DNA of 64,000 nt from CAVPCZ01 sp963779225 (GTDB taxonomy: Bacteria > Bacteroidota > Ignavibacteria > UBA10030 > UBA6906), in assembly GCA_963779225.1 (NCBI GenBank), contig CAVZWW010000001.1, positions 868,001-932,000 on the forward strand, given 5' to 3'. A program made the translations under genes and the position numbers. This document shows positions 33,592 through 42,521 of the stretch, one piece after another. How positions within the stretch are numbered: the stretch's first letter is position 1; every line of letters starts with the position of its first letter. Under the pieces are notes generated by a model, which worked only from the letters and a program-made list of their open reading frames with translations, was not told where the DNA came from and did no database searches.

Positions 33592-35196
33592 TTGTCGAAC
33601 GCGATTGCGATGACGTATGCAGGGATGCATTATCCCTGGAAAGACCCGCGTGTGCAGCTCCGGGTGTGCGCGGTCTCCGTTCTTCTCCTGCTGGTGAGCG
33701 TGCCCGCCATTTCCACGCAGTTCTTCGTTTCAACGGTCGGAAGCGACACGGATCCCGGCACCATGGACCTTCCGTTTAAAACCATTCAGAAGGCAGTCGG
33801 GCAGTCATCGAGCGTGTTCAAACCCGGGGATACCGTGTACGTGCGTGGCGGCGTGTATATTTCCTCAACCACGACGTCCATCACCAAAAGCGGGACAAAC
33901 CTGGCCAGATACCATCTTCTGGCGTATCCCGGTGAACGGGCGTTGCTGGATTGCTCTTCCATGCCCCGCACAAGCAGCGCTCGCGGAATCAGCCTGAGCG
34001 GCAGCTACTGGTACATCTACGGACTTGACGTGAAGGCCGCGGGTGACAACGGCATGAATGTCAGCGGTTCAAACAACATCATCGAGTTCTGCGCGTTCTT
34101 CGAGAATGAAGACACCGGACTGCAATTGGGAAACGGGGCATCCAACAACAGGATCATCAATTGTGATTCCTACTTCAATGTGGATCCCGGGCAGGGAAAT
34201 GCGGACGGATTTGCGCCCAAACTGGATGTGGGCACCGGCAACTCGTTTTACGGATGTCGTGCCTGGCAAAATTCGGATGACGGATGGGATGGGTATCTCC
34301 GGGGGGCAAACGACGTGTCCACGACGCTGGAGAGCTGTTGGTGTTTCATGAATGGATATCTCAAAAACGGCGCTGCCAGTGTGGGAAACGGCAACGGGTA
34401 CAAGATGGGGGGAAGCGACACCAAAGACCTGATGCACAATGCTGTTCTCAAACACTGTGTGGCGTTTGACAATCGCGAAAAAGGGTTTGATCAGAACAAC
34501 AACCGCGGATCCATGACCCTGTACAATTGTACAGCGTACCGGAACGGGCGGAATTACGTGGTTGCTGATACGCTGGCATTTTCTCTCGGGAAAGTCCTCA
34601 CGGTGAAGAATTGTCTTGCTCTCGGTGCGTACGGCTCGCTGCACGGGGCGGCTGTCCAGCAGACCAACAGCTGGCTGGCCCCGTTCCCTCCGGTGACGCC
34701 TGCGGACTTCCTGAGTGTCGATACGGCCGGTGTGCGTGGACCCCGCAAGGCGGACGGGAGTCTGCCGGATCTACCATTTCTGCATCTTGCGCCGGGCAGC
34801 CCGATGATCGATTCCGGAACCGATCTGGGAATTCCGTTCAATGGCACGGCCCCTGATCTCGGGGCGTTTGAGTCGCCTGCAATTTCAAGCGGGGTGGCGG
34901 ACGGCGGGGGCGCCATTCCCGAGTTCCAGTTGCTTCTCAATTTTCCAAATCCCTTCAATCCCTCAACACACATCGTCTACAGCCTTCCGGCCCGCGGCGA
35001 GGTGGTCCTCAGGATCTATGATCTGCGCGGGAGCCTTGTCCGTGAACTGTTGCATGAAGAACAGGAAGCCGGAAGATATGCCATTCTCTGGAACGGTGAG
35101 AATGCCCGCGCCCGGGCTGTCGCCGCCGGAGTCTACTTTGCACGTGTATCATTCAACGGCATCACGCGTACGGGAAGAATGGCCCTGCTGAGGTGA
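33592..35196 (+). CDS. Pectate lyase, PL9 family, with C-terminal sorting domain
   Basis: 534 residues. Right-handed beta-helix with PL9 text: VSTVGSDTDPGTMDLPFKTI at the front, SGSYWYIYGLDVKAAGDNGM, NADGFAPKLDVGTGNSFYGC, RAWQNSDDGWDGY, NGNGYKMGGSDTKD and FDQNNNRGSMTLYNCTAYRN. The Asp pair in NSDDGWD would bind calcium and the Lys in NGYKMGG region would act as Bronsted base. The C-terminus is a T9SS-like domain: LLNFPNPFNPSTHIVYSLP, RIYDLRGSLVRELLHEE, AAGVYFARVSF, and GRMALLR. TTG start at 33592 is 6 bases after SD GGAAGG; ATG 33610 is the alternative. Signal: VCAVSVLLLLVSVPAIST. Confidence 0.88.
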   Translation: MSNAIAMTYAGMHYPWKDPRVQLRVCAVSVLLLLVSVPAISTQFFVSTVGSDTDPGTMDLPFKTIQKAVGQSSSVFKPGDTVYVRGGVYISSTTTSITKSGTNLARYHLLAYPGERALLDCSSMPRTSSARGISLSGSYWYIYGLDVKAAGDNGMNVSGSNNIIEFCAFFENEDTGLQLGNGASNNRIINCDSYFNVDPGQGNADGFAPKLDVGTGNSFYGCRAWQNSDDGWDGYLRGANDVSTTLESCWCFMNGYLKNGAASVGNGNGYKMGGSDTKDLMHNAVLKHCVAFDNREKGFDQNNNRGSMTLYNCTAYRNGRNYVVADTLAFSLGKVLTVKNCLALGAYGSLHGAAVQQTNSWLAPFPPVTPADFLSVDTAGVRGPRKADGSLPDLPFLHLAPGSPMIDSGTDLGIPFNGTAPDLGAFESPAISSGVADGGGAIPEFQLLLNFPNPFNPSTHIVYSLPARGEVVLRIYDLRGSLVRELLHEEQEAGRYAILWNGENARARAVAAGVYFARVSFNGITRTGRMALLR

Positions 35197-35315
35197 TGCT
35201 CCCGGATTTCCCGCCGGGTTTGCGGCGGAGCTCCGGCGGCGGGAGCGATGGGGAAGAACGGGCAACGACATCAAGGAATCTGGATCCGGTTGAGATGACA
35301 AGGAGCCTCTTCGAC

Positions 35316-36722
35316 ATGAAGCCACAACGACATTGGACAGTCTCCCTGGTATTGACGTGGATGCTTCTCGTCTCCGTTGCCGCACACGCCGTTCCTGCGG
35401 ATGCACCGGGGTGGGATGCCGTTCCGGCGATTCTCCGGCGCATCTCACCTCCGGTGTTTCCTGCAAAGGATTTTGACGTGACCGCATTTGGTGCGTCGGG
35501 CGATGGAAGAACCGACAACACGGAGCCGTTTCGCAGAGCGATCGCAGCATGCAACGCGGCAGGGGGAGGGCGTGTTGTGGTCCCGGCGGGAGTCTATGCG
35601 ACAGGTGCAATTCACCTCAAGAGCAACGTGAACCTTTTCATCTCCAGGGATGCGACGATTCGATTCAGCACAGATCCACGAATGTACCTTCCCGTCGTGT
35701 ACACACGGTGGGAGGGTGTGGAGTGCATGAACTACTCGGCCCTTGTCTACTCCTACGGGCAGACCAACATTGCGGTGACGGGCGAAGGTGTTCTGGACGC
35801 CCGGGGTTCTGAAGAGAATTGGTGGAGCTGGAAAGGCGGCAAAGAACGCGGTGCGGGGAAGCCGAATCAGAGCGATGCGCGGAAAAAACTCCTCGCCATG
35901 GGGGAATCGGGAGTTCCTGTGGACCAGCGGGTATTCGGCGAGGGCATGTACCTCCGCCCGAACTTCTTCACGGTGTACAGGTGCACAAACGTGCTCGTCG
36001 AGGGTGTCACGTTCAGGAATTCGCCGATGTGGTTTCTCCATCCCGTGCTGTGCAGGAACGTCTCGGTTATCGGCGTTACGACGGAAGGGCAGGGGCCGAA
36101 CAATGACGGCTGCGATCCTGAATCCTGCACCGATGTGTTGATCAAGAAATGCAGTTTTGACAACGGGGATGACTGCATTGCCATCAAATCCGGCCGGAAC
36201 GGTGACGGCAGACGTGTGAATGCACCGAGCGAGAATATCGTCATCCAGGGATGCACCATGAAAAACGGCCACGGCGGCGTGGTGATCGGAAGCGAAATCA
36301 GCGGGAGCGTGCGAAACGTGTACGCCGAGGATTGCACGATGGACAGCCCCCTTCTGGACCGGGCCCTTCGCATCAAGACTAATGCGACGCGGGGGGGCGT
36401 CATCGAGAACGTGTACATGCGCAACGTGCGTATCGGACAGGTGGCCGAGGCGGTCCTGAAGATCGATTTCTACTATGAAGAGGGTGACAAAGGGGAGTTT
36501 ACACCTGTCGTGCGCAATGTGCGTATGGCGAACGTCGAGTGCAACAAAAGCCAGTTTGCCCTCTGGATCCGGGCCTTTGAGCGATCGCCGGCCACGGACG
36601 TATCCGTGGAACAGTGTACGTTCCAGAATGTGGCGGAGCCGAACGTGCTCGAAAACGTCCGGAACCTTACCATGGTCGGCGTTTCCATCACCCCGCCGCC
36701 GGCGGCCAAACCGGATCAATGA
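35316..36722 (+). CDS. Polygalacturonase-type glycoside hydrolase, GH28
   Basis: Inverting hydrolase of polygalacturonate or rhamnogalacturonan. 468 residues with signal peptide (TVSLVLTWMLLVSVAAHA). GH28 catalytic motifs: PNNDGCDPESC (NxD), DNGDDCIAIKSGR (DD), KNGHGGVVIGSEISG (G-H-G) and ALRIKTNATRGG (R-I-K). N-terminal FDVTAFGASGDGRTDNTEPF is typical of the family. SD AAGGAG is ten bases before ATG 35316. It sits 119 bp after PL9 on the same strand without a terminator, so the two lyase/hydrolase genes are likely co-expressed. Confidence 0.93.
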   Translation: MKPQRHWTVSLVLTWMLLVSVAAHAVPADAPGWDAVPAILRRISPPVFPAKDFDVTAFGASGDGRTDNTEPFRRAIAACNAAGGGRVVVPAGVYATGAIHLKSNVNLFISRDATIRFSTDPRMYLPVVYTRWEGVECMNYSALVYSYGQTNIAVTGEGVLDARGSEENWWSWKGGKERGAGKPNQSDARKKLLAMGESGVPVDQRVFGEGMYLRPNFFTVYRCTNVLVEGVTFRNSPMWFLHPVLCRNVSVIGVTTEGQGPNNDGCDPESCTDVLIKKCSFDNGDDCIAIKSGRNGDGRRVNAPSENIVIQGCTMKNGHGGVVIGSEISGSVRNVYAEDCTMDSPLLDRALRIKTNATRGGVIENVYMRNVRIGQVAEAVLKIDFYYEEGDKGEFTPVVRNVRMANVECNKSQFALWIRAFERSPATDVSVEQCTFQNVAEPNVLENVRNLTMVGVSITPPPAAKPDQ

Positions 36723-36739
36723 GCGCGGGGAGGGAGGGG

Positions 36740-37573
36740 TCAGGGCCGGGATTTTGGCGCATAGAGGACGGCCGCCTTGTCGGCCGAGCTGACGATCCCC
36801 TTGATCAGCGCGGAACTGAACCCGTTGTGCTCCATCTGGTTCAGTCCTGCAATGGTGCAGCCCTGCGGTGTGGTTACCTTGTCCACTTCCCTTTCCGGAT
36901 GGCTTCCCGCCTGGACGAGGAGTGATGCCGCGCCGCGGGCGGTCTGTGCGGCCATCAGAAGAGCGTCCTCCGCGTGAAACCCGATCTCGATGCCCCCTTG
37001 CGATGCCGCTCTCACGGCACGGAGGAAAAAGGCAATGCCGCATGCACACAGCGCTGTTGCGGGAACCATCAGTGCCTCCTCGATGACCAGTGTCTTTCCC
37101 AGCGACTGAAACAGCGCACTCACGGTTTCCAGTGCAGCACTGTCGGCGGGAGCAGCCGAAAGGCAGGTCATAGACTCCCGGATGGCGATTGCCGTGTTGG
37201 GCATGGCGCGGATCACGGGCACCTGAACGCTCAAGAGCGCCCGGATTTCGTCGATCGTTGCGCCCGAGACGATCGAAACGACGATATGACGCCGGGCGTC
37301 AAGGTCATTGCCGATTTCTCCGAGAAGCCCGTTGAGCTGCTGGGGTGTGACGGCCAGGATGATCAGGTCGGCGTTTCGCATTGCTTCACTGTTGCTTGTT
37401 GTGGTCACAAACCCCAGAGATGCGAACCGGTCAAGCCCTGTGAGTTTCCTCCGGGTCAGAACGATCGATGAAGGCGCAACGAGCTTCGCCTCAACAAGCC
37501 CCAGGGCAATGGCTCCCCCGATGTTACCCGCTCCCAGAATCGCAACGCGTTGTGTGGTAAGACTCATGGTCAT
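36740..37573 (-). CDS. proC: Pyrroline-5-carboxylate reductase
   Basis: Last step of proline synthesis, NAD(P)H reduction of P5C. 277 residues: Rossmann start VAILGAGNIGGAIALGLVEA, ADLIILAVTPQQL, VVSIVSGATIDEIRALL, RAMPNTAIAIRESMT and the C-terminal PSA-like region VTTPQGCTIAGLNQMEHNGF. SD AAAGGA five bases before ATG 37573. It starts 12 bp after the thrC stop, which makes it the last gene of the threonine operon, an unusual grouping. Confidence 0.93.
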   Translation of the reverse strand: MTMSLTTQRVAILGAGNIGGAIALGLVEAKLVAPSSIVLTRRKLTGLDRFASLGFVTTTSNSEAMRNADLIILAVTPQQLNGLLGEIGNDLDARRHIVVSIVSGATIDEIRALLSVQVPVIRAMPNTAIAIRESMTCLSAAPADSAALETVSALFQSLGKTLVIEEALMVPATALCACGIAFFLRAVRAASQGGIEIGFHAEDALLMAAQTARGAASLLVQAGSHPEREVDKVTTPQGCTIAGLNQMEHNGFSSALIKGIVSSADKAAVLYAPKSRP

Positions 37574-37585
37574 GTTCCTTTCGAT

Positions 37586-38887
37586 TCACATATTCAACAG
37601 AGCGGTCTTAAGCTCTTCAAACCGGGAAGAGAGCCGCAGGGACTTTTTCCGCCCGTTGATGGCGGAGCGCAGACGGTCCGGCATGAGAACCGCATTCCTG
37701 ATCGGCTCGTCATACACATCCAGAAATTTTGCCGGATGGGCGGTTTCCAGGATGATCCCGTAGAATTTCTCTACGGCCGGGGTGTCATGGAGGCGCAGCG
37801 CGAGATAGGCAACCGCGCCGTGAGGGTCGAGAATACGTCCGTGGAGGCGGTACACTTCCCTGATGGCGCCGCGTGTCTGATCGTCGGAGAACGAGGCCGA
37901 AGAGAGCACCCGCCGGAGTGCGGGGAGATCGCCGTTGAAAAGATGGAGGACGCGCGACATATTGCTCGGGTCACCGACATCCATGGCATTGGAAAGCGTT
38001 GCAACAGCCGTCGCGGGGGTATAGACGCCCGAGGCCAGGAAACGGGGAACAACATCGTTGGCATTGGTGGCCGCAATGAAGTGCCGAACCGGCAGGCCCA
38101 TCTTCCAGGCCATCAGGCCGGCGGTCAGGTTCCCGAGATTTCCGCTGGGTACGGAAAACACCAGCGGCAGGGTCTTGTCGTGGAGACGGGCACAGGCGTC
38201 GAAATAGTAGAAGGTTTGCGGCAGGAGCCGCGCAATGTTGATGGAGTTTGCCGACGTCAGTTGCACGAGTGTCCGCAGGGAAGGGTCCGCAAAGGCCTGC
38301 TTCACCAGCCGCTGGCAATCATCGAACGTTCCTTCGATCTCCAGTGCGGTCACGTTTCCACCGACTGTCGTGAGCTGTTGCTCCTGGATCGCACTGACCC
38401 GGCCGGAAGGATAGAGGAGGACCACGCGCATTCCCTGGACGTTGTGGAATCCGTGCGCAACCGCACTGCCGGTATCCCCCGATGTTGCCACCAGAATCGT
38501 GAGCTCCTTGTTCTCGTGCCGGTGGACATAGGCCAGCATGCGGGCCATGAATCGTGCCCCGAAGTCCTTGAATGCCAGCGTGGGGCCGTGGTAGAGTTCC
38601 AGGATCGAGGTCCGGTCGTCCAGGGGTTCTGTGCGGACGGGGAATGTCATCGACTCTTCCACAATACGGCGGAGGTCGGGGCCCGGGATTTCGCCATCCA
38701 GCAGGCTGCCGGCGACGTGGCAGGCGATTTCCTGGAAGGGGAGGGAGTGGAACGATTGGAAGAACCCGGGTGACAGAACCGGGATCACGTCCGGCATGAA
38801 AAGCCCGCCATCGTCTGCGATGCCGCAACGGGCGGCTTCGGCGAACGAAACCGATATCCCGGGGTTCGTGATGCTATGCAGGGTCAT
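37586..38887 (-). CDS. thrC: Threonine synthase
   Basis: PLP enzyme that converts O-phosphohomoserine to threonine. 433 residues: SITNPGISVSFAEAARCGIA, DDGGLFMPDVIP near the start, the PLP Lys in YHGPTLAFKDFGARFMARML, ATSGDTGSAVAHGF for the phosphate, VPSGNLGNLTAGLMAW and SNAMDVGDPSNMSRV. This is the longer E. coli/yeast-type threonine synthase. ATG 38887 (MTLHSITNPG) overlaps the end of thrB by 14 bp. Confidence 0.94.
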   Translation of the reverse strand: MTLHSITNPGISVSFAEAARCGIADDGGLFMPDVIPVLSPGFFQSFHSLPFQEIACHVAGSLLDGEIPGPDLRRIVEESMTFPVRTEPLDDRTSILELYHGPTLAFKDFGARFMARMLAYVHRHENKELTILVATSGDTGSAVAHGFHNVQGMRVVLLYPSGRVSAIQEQQLTTVGGNVTALEIEGTFDDCQRLVKQAFADPSLRTLVQLTSANSINIARLLPQTFYYFDACARLHDKTLPLVFSVPSGNLGNLTAGLMAWKMGLPVRHFIAATNANDVVPRFLASGVYTPATAVATLSNAMDVGDPSNMSRVLHLFNGDLPALRRVLSSASFSDDQTRGAIREVYRLHGRILDPHGAVAYLALRLHDTPAVEKFYGIILETAHPAKFLDVYDEPIRNAVLMPDRLRSAINGRKKSLRLSSRFEELKTALLNM

Positions 38888-39827
38888 CGGTGTCTGCCGG
38901 TATGATGCGGGCACCCGCCTGGCTGATGCCGGAAACCACAACGGACCATCCGTGATGCAGCGATGTGAGAACACTTCCCATGGCCAGGCCGACAGCGTTC
39001 GCCGTTTCTTCGGATGTGGAGAGGGCAAAGAGCGAAGGGCCGGATCCGGAAATGCTGCAACCGAGTGCCCCTGTGGAAAGCGCGGTCTCTTTCATGGAGT
39101 CGAATCCCGGGATCCTGTGCTTGCGCGCCGGCTCCGCGACGACATCGTGCAGGGAGCGGCTGATCAGGCCGAAATCCTCCTGGAGCAGGCCGGCGATCAG
39201 GCCTGCCGCGTTTCCCGTCTGCCTGACAAGGTCTGCCAGTGGAACATGGCGGGGAAGGAGCTGTCTGGATTCCCGGGTGTTGATTTCCATGTGCGGATGG
39301 AGGACTGTGCACCACAATTGCCGCGGGGCACGCACGGGGACGATGTCGATCGGGTCGTATCCCCGGATGAGGCAGAACCCCCCCAGGAGCGACGGGGCCA
39401 GGTTGTCCACGTGGACAGCTTCGCTGGCGATCTTCTCTCCTTCGATGGCAAAGGGAAGGAGTTCCTGTTTCGACATTCCCAGATCCAGGAGCGTGTTGCA
39501 TGCCATTGCCGCGGCAACCGCGCTGGCGGCACTTGAGCCGATTCCTCCGCTGACGGGAATCCCTTTCTGGATGTCGATTTCGGCACCCATCCGCGTCTTG
39601 CTGTATTTCAGGAGCGCTATGACGGGTGCGGCGGCGGTATTCCGCGTCACATCCGTGGGGAGCGAACAGGAGATCCCGGAAATGCTCCGGATGTGCACGC
39701 CCGGATTGGTGGTAAGGCGTACGGTCACGATGTCGCCCGGTTGATCGATGGCGAATCCCATGATGTCGAACCCGCAGGCCACATTGGACACCGAGGCCGG
39801 AGCATAGGCGGATATGCCGTTGTTCAT
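38874..39827 (-). CDS. thrB: Homoserine kinase
   Basis: GHMP-family kinase that phosphorylates homoserine. 317 residues: ISAYAPASVSNVACGFDIMG, the ATP loop GIPVSGGIGSSAASAVAAAM (residues about 83-102), and GCSISGSGPSLFALS near the end. ATG 39827 starts 1-2 bases after the thrA stop at 39829; codons further upstream in frame lie inside thrA and are not needed. Confidence 0.94.
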   Translation of the reverse strand: MNNGISAYAPASVSNVACGFDIMGFAIDQPGDIVTVRLTTNPGVHIRSISGISCSLPTDVTRNTAAAPVIALLKYSKTRMGAEIDIQKGIPVSGGIGSSAASAVAAAMACNTLLDLGMSKQELLPFAIEGEKIASEAVHVDNLAPSLLGGFCLIRGYDPIDIVPVRAPRQLWCTVLHPHMEINTRESRQLLPRHVPLADLVRQTGNAAGLIAGLLQEDFGLISRSLHDVVAEPARKHRIPGFDSMKETALSTGALGCSISGSGPSLFALSTSEETANAVGLAMGSVLTSLHHGWSVVVSGISQAGARIIPADTDDPA

Positions 39828-39828
39828 G

Positions 39829-42285
39829 TCAGCTCTGATGATGTGAGATGCGAATGATGTCGGCAAAGACTCCCGTGGCGGTGACATCCGCGCCTGCGCC
39901 CGGCCCCCTGATGATAATCGGGTGATCCTTGCAGTTCTCCGTCGTCAGGGCGATCAGAATATCACTCCCCGAAAGGCCGTAGCACGGATGCCCGGGTCCC
40001 ACCTGCTGCAGCGAAACCTCTCCTTTGCCGTCGGCGAAAGATGCGATGTACCGGAGAACCTTGCCGTCCCGCGCGGCTGACTTCCGTATGCGCGCATACT
40101 GTTCGTCAACGCTGCGTAGCTTCAGGAAGAATTCCGGAAGGGTGCGGGCGTTCAGCACGGAGCGGGGAAGCAGCGGTTTCACGCGGATGTTGCGGAATTC
40201 CAGCGGATATCCCGCCTCTCTTGCCAGAATCAACAGTTTTCTGCCCACATCCAGGCCGTTGAGGTCATCACGGGGATCGGGTTCGGTGTAGCCGCGTTTC
40301 CGGGCATCCCTGATGATATCGCTGAACAGCATTCCTTCGGCGAACGAATTGAACAGGTAACTCAGCGTTCCCGAGAGAACCCCGTCGATACGCAGTATCC
40401 TGTCCCCCCCCGCCACGAGGTCATTAATCGTGTTGATGATCGGGAGGCCCGCTCCGACGTTTGTCTCGTACAGGAAATGGACATTGTGTTTGAGCGCGGT
40501 CCGATGGAGCCGCTCATACAGGGCCCGGGGTCCCGAGTTTGCCTTTTTGTTCGGCGTGACAATGGAGATGCTTGATGCCAGTATGCCCTCATAGTACGGT
40601 ACCAGCGCCTGGCTGGCCGTACAGTCCACGAAGACGCTGTTCGGAAGGTTTGAAGCCTTCATGCGCGAAATGAACTCCCCGGCGTTCATCGCCGTTCCCT
40701 CCCGCGCAAGTTTTTCCTGCCAGTGCTGGGGGAGCATTGCGCTGCTGTCAAAGACCATGGACTTGCTGTTGGCGACAGCCTGGAGGCGTATCTCCATGGA
40801 ACGGTTCCGGAGAAGTGTCTGGCGGTGCCGGGCGATCTTCCGGAGGAGCGTTGCTCCGATGAGTCCGGTCCCGATGAGAAACACGTTCAGCGTTTTCGTT
40901 CCGGAGAGAAAAAACGCGTCGTGAAGAACGTTCAGCGCCTTGGCTTCGTCCGTGCGTGCGACAATAGTGGAGATGTTCAGCTCCGACGATCCCTGGGCGA
41001 TCGCGATGACATTGATCCCGTTCTTTCCCAGTGCCTGGAACAGCCTTGCCGAGATGCCGGTGGTTTTGCGCATGTTTGCCCCGACGATCGCGACAACGGA
41101 AAGGTTGTTTTCGACGAGAACCTCATCGATCTGTCGATCGCGTATTTCATGTCTCAGGTCCTCCTCGATCGTCCGTTTCGCCGCCAGTGCCGTCCTGGGA
41201 AGGACCGCAAGGCAGAGCGAGTATTCCGACGAGGCCTGCGTCACCATCAGCACATTGATCTGTTTTGCGGCCAGCGCTCCAAATATCCGGCGCCCCAATC
41301 CGGCCGTGCCGACCATTCCGCTCCCCTGGATGCGGAGGAGGGAGATATCATCTATTGAAGAGATTCCCTTGATCGGAAATTTTGCGGACGGATCGCGTGC
41401 GCCGATCACCGTTCCCGGAAAGTCGGGGGAAAACGTATTTTTGATGCGGATCGGGATCCGGTGATCGAGTGCCGGCTGCATCGTTGGGGGATGGATGACT
41501 TTTGCCCCGAAGTGGGACATTTCCATGGCTTCTTCATAGGTCATGCGGTCAATCGAAAAAGCCGCGGGAACTTTGCGCGGATCGGCGGTCATCACGCCGT
41601 CCACATCCGTCCAGATCTCAATATCGCGGGCGCCGAGGGCTGCGCCGAATATGGAAGCGGAGAAATCCGACCCGCCCCGGCCCAGCGTCACGGTATCATT
41701 GTCCGTGGTGGATGCGATGAACCCGCAGGCCAGCTGGATGCCGCGGTGTTTCCGGAAATAGGACCGGATGGTATGCTCCGTGAGATCGTATTTCACCTTG
41801 CCGTTGCCGAATGTGTCATCGGTTTTGATCAGCGTCCGGCTGTCCACGAACTCGCAGGAAACGTGCCGTGCTTTCAGGGCTTCGGCGATAGTGAATGTGG
41901 AAAGGATTTCTCCGAAGCTCATGATGTAATCGAGCATCCGGGTGGTCAGTTCTTTCGTATAAAAGACCCCGTGAAGAACATCGGTCAGATCGGCAAGCCG
42001 GTCTCTCACGAATTCCGCGGATGATCGTCGCTGGCGCAGGGGAACAAGCTCTGCCAGAGTGTCCAGGTGACGCTTCCGGAGAGCCCGGAGCCCGACAAGG
42101 TATTTCTTGTCCCCGGCCGCGGCCAGTTCGCTTGTGGCAATCAGCTGATCGGTGACGCCCTGATAGGCAGAAAATACCCCGACCAGGTTGCGATCGCGTT
42201 TGTGGGCTTTCACGACGAGATCCAGCACGTGACGTATCCGCGCGGATGAGCGGACGGACGAACCGCCGAATTTCATGACCAGCAT
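39829..42285 (-). CDS. thrA: Bifunctional aspartokinase / homoserine dehydrogenase
   Basis: First and third steps of the threonine pathway in one 818-residue chain. Aspartokinase start LVMKFGGSSVRSSARIRHVL, catalytic GRGGSDFSASIFGAALGARD and WTDVDGVMTADPRKV. Two ACT regions follow (SLLRIQGSGMVGTAGLGRRI and SVVAIVGANMRKTTGISARL), then the homoserine dehydrogenase (FLIGTGLIGATLLRKIA, TPNKKANSGPRALYE, NVGAGLPIINTINDLVAGGD). SD GAGGA with 4-base spacing before ATG 42285. Allosteric threonine control is expected from the ACT regions, in addition to the attenuator upstream. Confidence 0.95.
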   Translation of the reverse strand: MLVMKFGGSSVRSSARIRHVLDLVVKAHKRDRNLVGVFSAYQGVTDQLIATSELAAAGDKKYLVGLRALRKRHLDTLAELVPLRQRRSSAEFVRDRLADLTDVLHGVFYTKELTTRMLDYIMSFGEILSTFTIAEALKARHVSCEFVDSRTLIKTDDTFGNGKVKYDLTEHTIRSYFRKHRGIQLACGFIASTTDNDTVTLGRGGSDFSASIFGAALGARDIEIWTDVDGVMTADPRKVPAAFSIDRMTYEEAMEMSHFGAKVIHPPTMQPALDHRIPIRIKNTFSPDFPGTVIGARDPSAKFPIKGISSIDDISLLRIQGSGMVGTAGLGRRIFGALAAKQINVLMVTQASSEYSLCLAVLPRTALAAKRTIEEDLRHEIRDRQIDEVLVENNLSVVAIVGANMRKTTGISARLFQALGKNGINVIAIAQGSSELNISTIVARTDEAKALNVLHDAFFLSGTKTLNVFLIGTGLIGATLLRKIARHRQTLLRNRSMEIRLQAVANSKSMVFDSSAMLPQHWQEKLAREGTAMNAGEFISRMKASNLPNSVFVDCTASQALVPYYEGILASSISIVTPNKKANSGPRALYERLHRTALKHNVHFLYETNVGAGLPIINTINDLVAGGDRILRIDGVLSGTLSYLFNSFAEGMLFSDIIRDARKRGYTEPDPRDDLNGLDVGRKLLILAREAGYPLEFRNIRVKPLLPRSVLNARTLPEFFLKLRSVDEQYARIRKSAARDGKVLRYIASFADGKGEVSLQQVGPGHPCYGLSGSDILIALTTENCKDHPIIIRGPGAGADVTATGVFADIIRISHHQS

Positions 42286-42309
42286 AGAGTCCTCAGAGGA
42301 ATAGTCAAC

Positions 42310-42338
42310 AAAAAACCGACTCTGCAGCTGAAGTCGGT
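42310..42338 (-). terminator. Attenuator terminator upstream of thrA
   Basis: On the minus strand ACCGACT (42338-42332), 10-base loop, AGTCGGT (42321-42315), then a run of T (to 42310). Outer A-T/G-T pairs can extend the stem to 10 bp. The 5' arm can instead pair over seven bases (two G-U) with GGTTGGT (plus 42364-42370) just after the leader ORF. GGTTGG can also pair with CCGACC (plus 42383-42388) at leader codons 21-22, giving the three mutually exclusive hairpins of an attenuator. Confidence 0.82.
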
Positions 42339-42370
42339 CTTCCGTGTTTCGCACAAGGGATGAACCAACC

Positions 42371-42448
42371 TCAACCGTCTCCGGTCGGGTACGTAGGGGT
42401 CGTCGTCGGAAATGCCGCAACAACCTGCCGTGTGGTTCCCTTGTTCAT
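42371..42448 (-). CDS. thrL: Threonine operon leader peptide
   Basis: 25-codon ORF: ATG 42448, TGA 42371-42373. Seven of 25 codons are Thr, arranged as GTTR (residues 4-7) and PTTTPTYPTGDG (14-25). This parallels E. coli thrL, which is rich in Thr and Ile and ends in TTGNGAG; here there is no Ile, so the operon would sense threonine alone. The Thr cluster lies where a stalled ribosome would free GGTTGGT to form the antiterminator. No SD. The -7 element TATGTTGA ends four bases before the ATG, so the transcript may be leaderless. Confidence 0.82.
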   Translation of the reverse strand: MNKGTTRQVVAAFPTTTPTYPTGDG

Positions 42449-42452
42449 GTAC

Positions 42453-42483
42453 TCAACATATGGCTTTCCCGGGAAGATGTCAA
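42453..42483 (-). promoter_or_regulatory. Promoter of the threonine operon
   Basis: Minus strand TTG (42483-42481), N20, TATGTTGA (42460-42453). The first base of the transcript would fall at or next to the leader ATG at 42448. Confidence 0.62.
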
Positions 42484-42521
42484 GTCGGTATTCCCGGGAG
42501 GCGGTTCCCTGTCCCGGACGA

